Shown here in pieces: positions 43,911-50,065 of a stretch of 50,382 bases of DNA (the stretch's first letter is position 1; the number at the start of each line of letters is the position of its first letter). This stretch comes from Candidatus Poseidoniales archaeon (GTDB lineage Archaea > Thermoplasmatota > Poseidoniia > Poseidoniales > Poseidoniaceae). Under the pieces are notes generated by a model. It had not been told where the DNA came from, did not search any database, and was given only the letters and a program-made list of their open reading frames with translations. The stretch spans positions 1 through 50,382 of the forward strand of contig DUDM01000057.1 in NCBI GenBank assembly GCA_012959275.1. The letters are read 5' to 3'. The position numbers and the translations under genes are program-made.

Positions 43911-44675
43911 TTATGTCACAATAGTTGGAATCAATGTCAATATTAACAGTGGCCCTGCGGACATGGCAATGTCTCTCAATAATATCATAATCAAGTTTTG
44001 ATTATACTCAGCAACAGCGGTTTCAAATTTATTCTCAATCGTTGAATCCACCTTATCAACCAAAGCAGTTGCACCACGTCGTACCGCCTCTGTGGCAATT
44101 CCTGCAACTGCTCCAATTATTCCTTTGTTGACTACTTTTCCGGCTTTTTCACCATCCATTGCTGCATCTGTGAATGACTTCACTTCTTCGTCAGGGCCGC
44201 GTCCGAACTTCATCAAACCCTTTCTCAATCCAAGAGCGAAACTAGCGCGTTTCTGTAATTTTTTAATGTCCTTTTCGAGAACACCATTCAGCATATTTCG
44301 AACCCTGAAAACCCTGAGCAAGTCGAAATATACCCACATTAAGAATGCTGCCAACAGCAAGGCCATGCCAGTGATATTGACATCAGACCAATTCTGCCAC
44401 CCCAATGGGTCGACCATCAAGCGTATGAGAATGGCTAGTAGAGGTGGTAGGCAAAATGCAAGCACTTCATTGAACAACAAAAGACCGATACCTTTGACTG
44501 GTAAATCCTTGATCTGTTTAATCGCCCAACCACTATGTGGGGCAAAGACCTTGATCACTTTAGTTAGTGGTTTACTTACCAAGATGACTCTGAAAATAAA
44601 TGGCAAGAACGCAATGTACCAAATATAAGCCTGCCAAGGACTGGCGGGCGGGAAGTCGGGTAGAATCAGTTCCAT
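43911..44675 (-). CDS. Polytopic membrane protein of unknown function
   Basis: A 254-residue protein with membrane helices near residues 16-33, 62-88, 101-121 and 228-252. Between helices 3 and 4 lies a long basic-then-amphipathic cytoplasmic segment (about 125-225). It includes the Gly/Ala-rich stretch GKVVNKGIIGAVAGIATEAV, with spacing like that in the 94-residue protein encoded at the start of the same run. I recognise no family. It follows a cassette of four small genes, with 34 bases between it and the last of them. Confidence 0.7.
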   Translation of the reverse strand: MELILPDFPPASPWQAYIWYIAFLPFIFRVILVSKPLTKVIKVFAPHSGWAIKQIKDLPVKGIGLLLFNEVLAFCLPPLLAILIRLMVDPLGWQNWSDVNITGMALLLAAFLMWVYFDLLRVFRVRNMLNGVLEKDIKKLQKRASFALGLRKGLMKFGRGPDEEVKSFTDAAMDGEKAGKVVNKGIIGAVAGIATEAVRRGATALVDKVDSTIENKFETAVAEYNQNLIMILLRDIAMSAGPLLILTLIPTIVT

Positions 44676-44709
44676 GAAGCACCCGAGAAGCGCTATTGCT
44701 CATAGGTTT

Positions 44710-44880
44710 TCACTGTAGCTCAGGATCGTCGATGAATGATGCATCGACGTCGTAGATATGGCCGACCCATGGTCCTGGAGCGGCTCGCTCGAGGCGGGCT
44801 CGCTTATCATCGACGATTGAAATCACCAAGCCTCCGAGAAGGAAACCGATGGTAAATGGTAGAATCAGACGACCTAACAT
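44710..44880 (-). CDS. Small single-pass membrane protein (56 residues)
   Basis: A 56-residue ORF, ATG 44880 to TGA 44710-44712. It starts with a hydrophobic helix (LILPFTIGFLLGGLVISIV, residues 5-23) and continues as a charged tail (DDKRARLERA) with an acidic end (DVDASFIDDPELQ). It begins 5 bases after the stop of the preceding small gene on the same strand, with no better use of that space. Position and the membrane-helix pattern shared with its neighbours argue that it is real. Confidence 0.6.
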   Translation of the reverse strand: MLGRLILPFTIGFLLGGLVISIVDDKRARLERAAPGPWVGHIYDVDASFIDDPELQ

Positions 44881-44885
44881 TAAGT

Positions 44886-45077
44886 TCACTCGGCCTTCAT
44901 TGATTTTGCTTTCAAACCATCAAATACTCGTTCTTCAACTCTGTCTAAAACCTGACAAGCTCTTCGACCATATTTTCTTCCAAGGCCGTATCCCATGCCT
45001 GCAGTTCCAGCAATTGCTAAAACCTCAACTGATGCTACGATTATCCCAAATGTGCTTCCAAATAGTGCAGGAAGCAT
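44886..45077 (-). CDS. Small single-pass membrane protein (63 residues)
   Basis: A 63-residue ORF from ATG 45077; its ATG shares one base with the preceding stop (TGATG), a classic sign of translational coupling. Residues about 8-33 form a Gly/Ala-rich membrane helix (IIVASVEVLAIAGTAGMGYG), followed by a basic amphipathic helix (RKYGRRACQVLDRVEERVF). No family is recognised. The order and overlap tie it to the small genes on each side. Confidence 0.65.
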   Translation of the reverse strand: MLPALFGSTFGIIVASVEVLAIAGTAGMGYGLGRKYGRRACQVLDRVEERVFDGLKAKSMKAE

Positions 45078-45262
45078 CACTTCTTCCCCCCGCGCTTCTT
45101 AGGTTCATCATTAACAATTGACACTTTTTGGATTGATCCATTATTCATATCTTCATCTTCTGCATATTTCTCATAGTAGTGTTTGAAACCGCTGTGTGCC
45201 ACTCCAATTACGAATGTGGCAGCCACGATTCCGACTACTCCTATCAACATCTTTCCTATCAT
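45077..45262 (-). CDS. Small single-pass membrane protein (61 residues)
   Basis: A 61-residue ORF with the strongest ribosome site in the cassette: AAGGAGG 8 bases before ATG 45262, lying inside the end of the preceding gene. Residues about 5-22 form a membrane helix (MLIGVVGIVAATFVIGVA). The tail is first acidic (YAEDEDMNN) and ends strongly basic (EPKKRGGKK). Its stop overlaps the next start as TGATG. No family is recognised. Confidence 0.7.
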   Translation of the reverse strand: MIGKMLIGVVGIVAATFVIGVAHSGFKHYYEKYAEDEDMNNGSIQKVSIVNDEPKKRGGKK

Positions 45263-45265
45263 TTT

Positions 45266-45550
45266 TCATTCCTCCTTATTTTCTTCATTTTCTTCTTCTT
45301 TACCCAGCCCAATCGCCCTAGTAACTCCACCAGCCACCGAACCCGCCACATTACCAACGGTCTCGACACCTACCTTAGTGACTTCTCCTGCAGCATTGAT
45401 AACTGCAGTTATTGCTCTTCCAGAACCAACCGCCAAATGGACAACAGTCTCTTCACCAGCGTTAACCAGTTCTTTGACAGCGGCTGTGAAATCATCAATC
45501 AGTGAACCAAGACCCTTGGCCACCTTGTCAACTGATTCTTTGCCGGACAT
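45266..45550 (-). CDS. Gly/Ala-rich amphipathic small protein (94 residues)
   Basis: A 94-residue protein with no long hydrophobic helix. An N-terminal amphipathic helix (about 5-35) is followed by a Gly/Ala/Val-rich stretch with regular small-residue spacing (AGEVTKVGVETVGNVAGSV) and a very acidic end (EEENEENKEE). The pattern suggests helix packing or membrane-surface association, like phasins or glycine-zipper proteins, but that is only a resemblance. It is the first gene of the run; its stop lies 3 bases before the next ATG. Confidence 0.65.
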   Translation of the reverse strand: MSGKESVDKVAKGLGSLIDDFTAAVKELVNAGEETVVHLAVGSGRAITAVINAAGEVTKVGVETVGNVAGSVAGGVTRAIGLGKEEENEENKEE

Positions 45551-45597
45551 GATTATCGCATGGGCCTAGAGCATATTAGGAGATGATGTTATTTTTA

Positions 45598-45612
45598 CCG
45601 GTTTTAAACACC
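45598..45612 (-). promoter_or_regulatory. Candidate TATA element for the small-protein cassette
   Basis: GTTTTAAAC at 45601-45609 is an AT-rich palindromic core about 50-55 bases before ATG 45550, in the only sizeable gap (71 bases) upstream of the minus-strand run. It fits an archaeal TATA box with a short leader. There is no experimental support. Confidence 0.3.
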
Positions 45613-45621
45613 CGCTATAAT

Positions 45622-45969
45622 CTAATCTGAAGGTAAGTAGAAAAAATGTTCAGGATAGTATCCCATATCAATTCCTAACTGTATAAATCGCCCAATATCA
45701 CCGCGCAATAATTTACCAGTTTCTGTAATATTATAATGCACTATTTGATGACCACCTCGTCCTTTTTCCCCACTGCTTATAGGCTCTAAGTACTCCTTTT
45801 GAACTAGTGAATCCAAATGGATTTTCAATTCTTTTCGCTCAACACCAACAGCTCTTTCTATGCGCATCATTCGTCTTGTAGATGATTCTGCTTTCTGCTT
45901 TCTACTGAGATATAGAAGAATTCGATAAAGGGTGGTCGACAGGTCTCGACGCTTTCGTAGTTTCTCCAT
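45622..45969 (-). CDS. Small winged-helix transcription regulator
   Basis: A 115-residue protein from ATG 45969; the upstream frame offers only a TTG. A basic N-terminal helix is followed by TLYRILLYLSRKQ, a helix-turn-helix (MRIERAVGVERKELKIHLDSL), and a wing ending in HQIVHYNITETGKLLRGD. This is the winged-helix layout common in archaeal regulators. It faces the cupin gene across an 80-base gap and lies upstream of the small-protein cassette on the same strand. It may control either; no operator palindrome stands out. Confidence 0.75.
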   Translation of the reverse strand: MEKLRKRRDLSTTLYRILLYLSRKQKAESSTRRMMRIERAVGVERKELKIHLDSLVQKEYLEPISSGEKGRGGHQIVHYNITETGKLLRGDIGRFIQLGIDMGYYPEHFFYLPSD

Positions 45970-46049
45970 TATTGGGGGAGAATGGACCGCATACTTTAGG
46001 AATTTGGTCAATCAAAGATATCATCACCTGTAACTGCTTGGCGCAATTC

Positions 46050-46412
46050 ATGCCCTTCTGTGAGGACCTTAGCCCTTGGTTGAGTTGGAATGTTGACCGC
46101 GACTGGATAGATGAGAATGTCAAGTGGCGAGATTTTGGAACTGGAGTTCGGCTTGGTAAGTTGGCCAAAGAGGGCAATACTAGCCTAGTTCTCTACGATG
46201 TAGTTTCAGATGTTGATATCGAGGCCTTCATGCCACATAGTCATCCAGGTGGAGAAACCTATCTTGTTCTCGAAGGGGAAGTCTATGATGAGGATGGGAC
46301 ATATCCGCCTGGCTCGATAGTTTGGATGGACCCTGGCTCTACTCATACTCCAAAAACAAAGGGTCAAACCCTGATTTTGGTTTTATGGCCAGATGGCGTC
46401 AAGGCAGCCTGA
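46050..46412 (+). CDS. ChrR-like cupin domain protein
   Basis: A 120-residue single-domain cupin from ATG 46050; the frame is open 78 bases upstream only to a TTG. Motif 1 is MPHSHPGGETYLVLEGE with metal-type His residues and Glu; motif 2 includes PPGSIVWMDPGSTHTP. This HSHPGGE...LVLEGxxxDExGxYPPGS...HTP pattern is that of the ChrR cupin domain found in anti-sigma factors and in small oxidative-stress or enzyme cupins. The sigma-binding domain of ChrR is absent, as expected in an archaeon. Metal binding is likely; the ligand or reaction is unknown. It overlaps alkB by 14 bases at the 3' ends. Confidence 0.82.
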   Translation: MPFCEDLSPWLSWNVDRDWIDENVKWRDFGTGVRLGKLAKEGNTSLVLYDVVSDVDIEAFMPHSHPGGETYLVLEGEVYDEDGTYPPGSIVWMDPGSTHTPKTKGQTLILVLWPDGVKAA

Positions 46413-47394
46413 GCATTTCTTCTGGAATTCTATTCTTCATTAGACGTTTCCAAATTGGTGGTATTAGACAAGGCCAAAAACAGGCATAATAACCACTTGG
46501 CAAAGTTGGTGAACCTTCGATTGGTTGCAATTTCCAAAACGGCAAACTAGCCTTCATATGATGTGAAGGGTGCCTTGTCAACTCCATCAATGTCCATCGG
46601 CTCCACCTCGCTTCTGTCTGCCAAGAATGCATGTGAGTTTGCCTTTCTCCTTCACTTCTCCTCAGGCCATAGTGACGGATATAATTAACATATTCAAGCA
46701 TTATTATTGAGACCGCACTGAAACCTATCCAAACTATTAGTAACCACCAATTTAGCAATAATCCCATGCTAATGATTGCTATAATTTGAAGAAATAATCC
46801 GCGTAATGCTCGGTTTTGTCTAACTCCCAAGTCTGTCTTTACTGCGGACATGAATTGCCAAGGAACTGTTATCAGAAAATGCAAGTACAATCCTCTACTG
46901 GCTGGAGCGCTTGCTGCATCGCTTGGGGTTGCGACGTCCTTGTGGTGATTGTGATTATGCTCGATTGTGAAATGCGTGTAATTACAAAGGAATAGGGTTA
47001 ATCTTCCTAATCTCCATTTGAATGTGCCAGGTTTTCTATGCCCTAATTCATGAGCTGATACGATCCCTGATGCTCCACCAACAATTCCCGCTGAAAAAGT
47101 CCCTAGAAAAATTTGCCATGTAGGCCCATCTATCACTGCTCTCCACAATAATACAATCAGGACCAAGGGAATAAACAAAGCATGTAAAACAAGAATTGCC
47201 TCCATCCCTCTCCCTGATTCTGGGGCAGGCTTTGGCTCATCGTCTTCACCAAGAATATAATCCAGTATTGGCCCTAATATAAGGAATAACACAAGGCCGA
47301 TACTCATCCACCAAGTTCCGACATAAAGTGTGATCAACACTGAAACTGGAATGATAAAACCGAGCAGGTACTTTGACCAATGCTCGGACTTCAT
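46399..47394 (-). CDS. alkB: AlkB-type integral-membrane di-iron monooxygenase (alkane hydroxylase family)
   Basis: A 331-residue membrane enzyme. Paired hydrophobic helices near residues 9-48, 66-110 and 180-240 surround the histidine boxes H115-E-L-G-H119, E145-H-N-H-N-H-H151 followed by KDVATPSDAASAP, and R-H275-P-S-H-H279. The spacing, VATP-x-D-x-A-S and NYIRHYGLRR match AlkB-type alkane or omega-hydroxylases better than ordinary desaturases. It would use O2 and electrons, usually from a rubredoxin, to hydroxylate a hydrocarbon or fatty-acyl chain; no rubredoxin gene is nearby. It starts 16 bases after a small ORF with AGGG upstream, suggesting an operon. Horizontal acquisition is likely (inferred). 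Confidence 0.88.
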   Translation of the reverse strand: MKSEHWSKYLLGFIIPVSVLITLYVGTWWMSIGLVLFLILGPILDYILGEDDEPKPAPESGRGMEAILVLHALFIPLVLIVLLWRAVIDGPTWQIFLGTFSAGIVGGASGIVSAHELGHRKPGTFKWRLGRLTLFLCNYTHFTIEHNHNHHKDVATPSDAASAPASRGLYLHFLITVPWQFMSAVKTDLGVRQNRALRGLFLQIIAIISMGLLLNWWLLIVWIGFSAVSIIMLEYVNYIRHYGLRRSEGERQTHMHSWQTEARWSRWTLMELTRHPSHHMKASLPFWKLQPIEGSPTLPSGYYACFWPCLIPPIWKRLMKNRIPEEMLRLP

Positions 47395-47410
47395 GCTGCC
47401 CTGTAGGGGT

Positions 47411-47539
47411 TCAAGACTTTAGACGTCGCCTACTTAGAGAAAGGAAAATATCTTTCAAAGAACGCCTAGCGAAAATCCCGTTTCGGTATTGTTGAGATTC
47501 TAATAATTGAACTATGTAAGTATCGAGATAGTCATCCAT
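47411..47539 (-). CDS. Small basic ORF before alkB (42 residues)
   Basis: A 42-residue ORF beginning at ATG 47539 with a strong ribosome site (GGAGGG, 7-8 bases upstream) and overlapping the preceding stop as TAATG. The product has an amphipathic helix (MDDYLDTYIVQLLESQQY) and a very basic end (SLSRRRLKS). alkB starts 16 bases after its stop. No family is recognised; it could be a leader peptide or a small AlkB partner. Confidence 0.5.
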   Translation of the reverse strand: MDDYLDTYIVQLLESQQYRNGIFARRSLKDIFLSLSRRRLKS

Positions 47540-47712
47540 TAGGATTCCCTCCTGTTGAGATTTGTTGTAGTTCTAAACCGACTGCTACTGATATTTCCTC
47601 TACACAAGGTGATGCCATCCATCCAATATTCTTTCACCTTGCTAATCAAGCCTGTTTTAGTCGCTTCTTGTTCTTGCATCTTAACACCTAAGCCGCTACG
47701 CTCGTTATCCAT
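47539..47712 (-). CDS. Small ORF, first of the alkB run (57 residues)
   Basis: A 57-residue ORF from ATG 47712 whose TAA overlaps the next ATG (TAATG). The product is hydrophilic, with a helical middle (LISKVKEYWMDGITL) and a Ser/Arg/Thr/Asn-rich end (SSSRFRTTTNLNRRES) that also carries the ribosome site of the next ORF. It has one cysteine, so it is not a rubredoxin. The overlap and strand argue for a real gene, but composition alone does not prove it. Confidence 0.4.
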   Translation of the reverse strand: MDNERSGLGVKMQEQEATKTGLISKVKEYWMDGITLCRGNISSSRFRTTTNLNRRES

Positions 47713-47760
47713 TGTGTGTCCAGTCCTATATGTAAGAAGGAGTGAAGGCACACACACTCG

Positions 47761-47787
47761 GGTGTTTTTATTACATCAGGTGTTTTT
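47761..47787 (-). promoter_or_regulatory. Direct repeat with TATA-like core upstream of the alkB run
   Basis: On the plus strand GGTGTTTTT occurs twice, at 47761-47769 and 47779-47787, an 18-base period. On the minus strand this reads AAAAACACC twice around an AATAAAAA core about 55 bases before ATG 47712. It fits a TATA region with a repeated flanking element. The T-runs could instead end plus-strand transcription. Confidence 0.3.
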
Positions 47788-47795
47788 GAATGCAC

Positions 47796-49886
47796 CTAAT
47801 TAGTAACGATTGGAAGGAAGGCGTTTGCGGCCTTTTCTGCGGCATTTGCTACGTCATCAAGTCTTTGCAATACACGATACATGTGCATTGCACCAAGTGG
47901 GTCATCATCACCTTCTGAGAATACGAATGCTGCTGCTTCTCGCTCTGCTTCATCTGCTTTATGTTCTAACTCATTGACTACCTTGATCATCTCCATCAAA
48001 GTGTGTTGCTCTTTCTTTGAGAAAGCAGAGTATGCTAGGTCCTTGAGAATCTCAACTGTGTCTTCGTATACCTTGACGGTTTCCGCGACCTTTTCAGCAT
48101 GGATTTGAACCAGTTCTCTGGCCTTATCATTATCGTAAAGAGGCCGGAATGAAAGTTGCTCTGCAACATTTTGTGCATAGTCTGCAATTCTATCTTGTCG
48201 GGAAATCATGTGTAAGAAAGTCTCCTTACTGAATGCCATGCGTACACCTGCCATCGATTCACGAGTCTTTGTCTTCAATTTGTCCGCCTTCAATTCAGCA
48301 TCTTGCGTAGCTTTGATTTCCTTTGATGGGTCTTCTCCCTTTACTGCCTTAGAGACTGCTGCCAACATGTGGTTGACTGTTTCCTCGACCGCAGCAGCAT
48401 GCCCGTGGAAGAGGTCAAGGATGCCTCTACCTTCTCCGTCCTCTCCAACAGGGGTCTCATCCTGCACGATTGGTACTGGTTCTGCTGCTGGCTCATCACG
48501 GCGCATCACGTAAATGACGCCTACTGCCGAGAGTATCAAAACGATAACAACGTTGACCCCTGAACCTGCAAAAAGAACGTATAGAATAACTGCACCAATT
48601 CCTGCAAATGGTAAACTGGCAACCCAACTACCTGCTATCTTAGCGAAGACCTTGAAGTCAACAGCCGAAGCACCTCCTGCAAGGCCAACACCTACTACTG
48701 CACCAACAAGGGTGTGAGTGGTCGAGATTGGTACAGCCAAGAATGGCATCGAGAAAATGAGAACTGTTGTTGCTGCTCCGAATTCGGCTGCGAATCCACG
48801 TGAAGGAGTAATATGGGTGATTTTCTTTCCAATGGTATCCATTACTTTGTAGCCCCAAGTTGCTACGCCAATGGTGATTCCAATCCCACCCAAAATCAGC
48901 AAACCTATTGGAACATCGACACCATCTTTAGACAATGTACCATCTGCTGAAGTTGAGATATCCCAAATGGCCGCCATTGGCCCTATTGCGTTAGCAACAT
49001 CGTTTGCACCGTGTGCAAAAGCAACATAACAAGCAGTGATTATTTGCAACCAAATGAAGACTCTCTCCATCCCTGCATAACCCTCTTCTTTGAACTGATA
49101 GCGGCGTATTGCAGCAGCCATTACCATACTTGCTACAATTCCTATTGCAATCGCAACAAAAATACTATTCAAAGGAATCCAAGCAGAATCCGCCATCGGG
49201 TTGAAGGAACCATTATCCTTTGCTGGCAACCAATTTGTAGAATCAATAATTCCTCGGGAGTCGAGATTATTGAAAAATCCCTTTAGGGCCTTGAATTGAA
49301 GCGCAAGACCAAGGACAAAAAAGGTCGGAAATGCTAAGATTGGAGCGAGTAGTTTGGTGCGTTGAAGTGGGTATTCATGTTCCATTATCAATTTCTTAAT
49401 TGCATAGAATGAAAGGAATGCAAGAACTGCACCCAATAATGGTGAAATCACCCAACTTAGAATGATTTCGGAAACCTTTCCCCAATTGACTGAAGATGGT
49501 TGAATGAATAAACCAACGCCAATGACTCCTCCAACAATACTGTGAGTTGTTGAAACTGGTAAACCCATCTTGGTTGCTACTGTCAACCAAATGGCTGCAG
49601 CCAACAATGCAGCCATGAATCCATACATCAATTTCTGACTCAAATCATAACCGAAGTCGCCATCGCCGAAATCCAAGACACCCTTGCGGATGGTATCGGT
49701 TACGTGACTGCCAAAGAGAACTGCTCCAAGGAATTCGAAGATTGCTGCAACAAGAATTGCGCGCTTCAATGTTAGAGCCCCAGAACCAACACTGGTACCC
49801 ATAGCATTAGCAACATCGTTAGCCCCGATGTTCCACGCCATATAGGCGGCAATCACCATGGCTGCGATGAGAACCAGTTCCCACAT
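47796..49886 (-). CDS. pit: PiT-family phosphate transporter fused to a DUF47/PhoU-like domain
   Basis: A 696-residue protein from ATG 49886. The frame is open 42 codons further, but that part does not look coding. Residues about 1-470 form a PiT permease with the two family signatures GANDVANAMGTSVGSG (near residue 21) and AHGANDVANAIGP, and VSTTHSIVGG and ISTTHTLVGA, one in each half. A charged linker (about 485-510) leads to a C-terminal DUF47 helical domain (about 510-696) related to PhoU, with KADKLKTKTRESM, HMISRQDRIADYAQNVAE and LQRLDDVANAAEKAA. PiT proteins bring in phosphate by ion symport; DUF47 proteins are usually separate and thought to regulate them. Confidence 0.92.
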   Translation of the reverse strand: MWELVLIAAMVIAAYMAWNIGANDVANAMGTSVGSGALTLKRAILVAAIFEFLGAVLFGSHVTDTIRKGVLDFGDGDFGYDLSQKLMYGFMAALLAAAIWLTVATKMGLPVSTTHSIVGGVIGVGLFIQPSSVNWGKVSEIILSWVISPLLGAVLAFLSFYAIKKLIMEHEYPLQRTKLLAPILAFPTFFVLGLALQFKALKGFFNNLDSRGIIDSTNWLPAKDNGSFNPMADSAWIPLNSIFVAIAIGIVASMVMAAAIRRYQFKEEGYAGMERVFIWLQIITACYVAFAHGANDVANAIGPMAAIWDISTSADGTLSKDGVDVPIGLLILGGIGITIGVATWGYKVMDTIGKKITHITPSRGFAAEFGAATTVLIFSMPFLAVPISTTHTLVGAVVGVGLAGGASAVDFKVFAKIAGSWVASLPFAGIGAVILYVLFAGSGVNVVIVLILSAVGVIYVMRRDEPAAEPVPIVQDETPVGEDGEGRGILDLFHGHAAAVEETVNHMLAAVSKAVKGEDPSKEIKATQDAELKADKLKTKTRESMAGVRMAFSKETFLHMISRQDRIADYAQNVAEQLSFRPLYDNDKARELVQIHAEKVAETVKVYEDTVEILKDLAYSAFSKKEQHTLMEMIKVVNELEHKADEAEREAAAFVFSEGDDDPLGAMHMYRVLQRLDDVANAAEKAANAFLPIVTN

Positions 49887-49904
49887 GTTTCGCGCTACAG
49901 CAAT

Positions 49905-49915
49905 TAGTATATCAC
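49905..49915 (-). promoter_or_regulatory. Candidate TATA box for the phosphate transporter
   Basis: TATAT at 49908-49912 (ATATA on the coding strand) is centred about 24 bases before ATG 49886, the distance expected for a leaderless archaeal transcript. A second AT-rich site (AATTTAATTT, 49951-49960) would give a leader of about 40 bases. Confidence 0.3.
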
Positions 49916-50065
49916 TATGAAGGGCAATGAATTGGGTGCTCTTTAACTGAAATTTAATTTGATTCTTGTTAATTATTGAATCGGCGCATTGAAAACCAAA
50001 TCTAAAATCCACAATCTATCCCGAGCCAGCCCCCCTGAGGAATCTGGACTCAAGGACGTGAAAAT

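Noticed and set aside
44092-44628. 178-codon plus-strand ORF opposite the polytopic membrane protein
   Set aside because: It lies wholly inside the minus-strand gene, whose helices and operon position are convincing; its translation shows no recognisable domain.
45183-45569. 128-codon plus-strand ORF opposite the small-protein cassette
   Set aside because: The minus-strand ORFs have ribosome sites and coupled starts; the plus frame is a Thr/Pro/Ser-rich mirror of the Gly/Ala/Val codons.
47539-47712. Rubredoxin partner for AlkB
   Set aside because: The small proteins have at most one cysteine, and rubredoxin needs two CxxC pairs.
47555-47803. 82-codon plus-strand ORF opposite the small alkB-run ORFs
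   Set aside because: No ribosome site and no family; the minus-strand pair has a TAATG overlap and a strong ribosome site.
49887-50012. 42-codon N-terminal extension of the phosphate transporter
   Set aside because: It lacks an ATG start, is AT-rich and not protein-like, and would fill the divergent promoter region; ATG 49886 begins directly at the first PiT helix.
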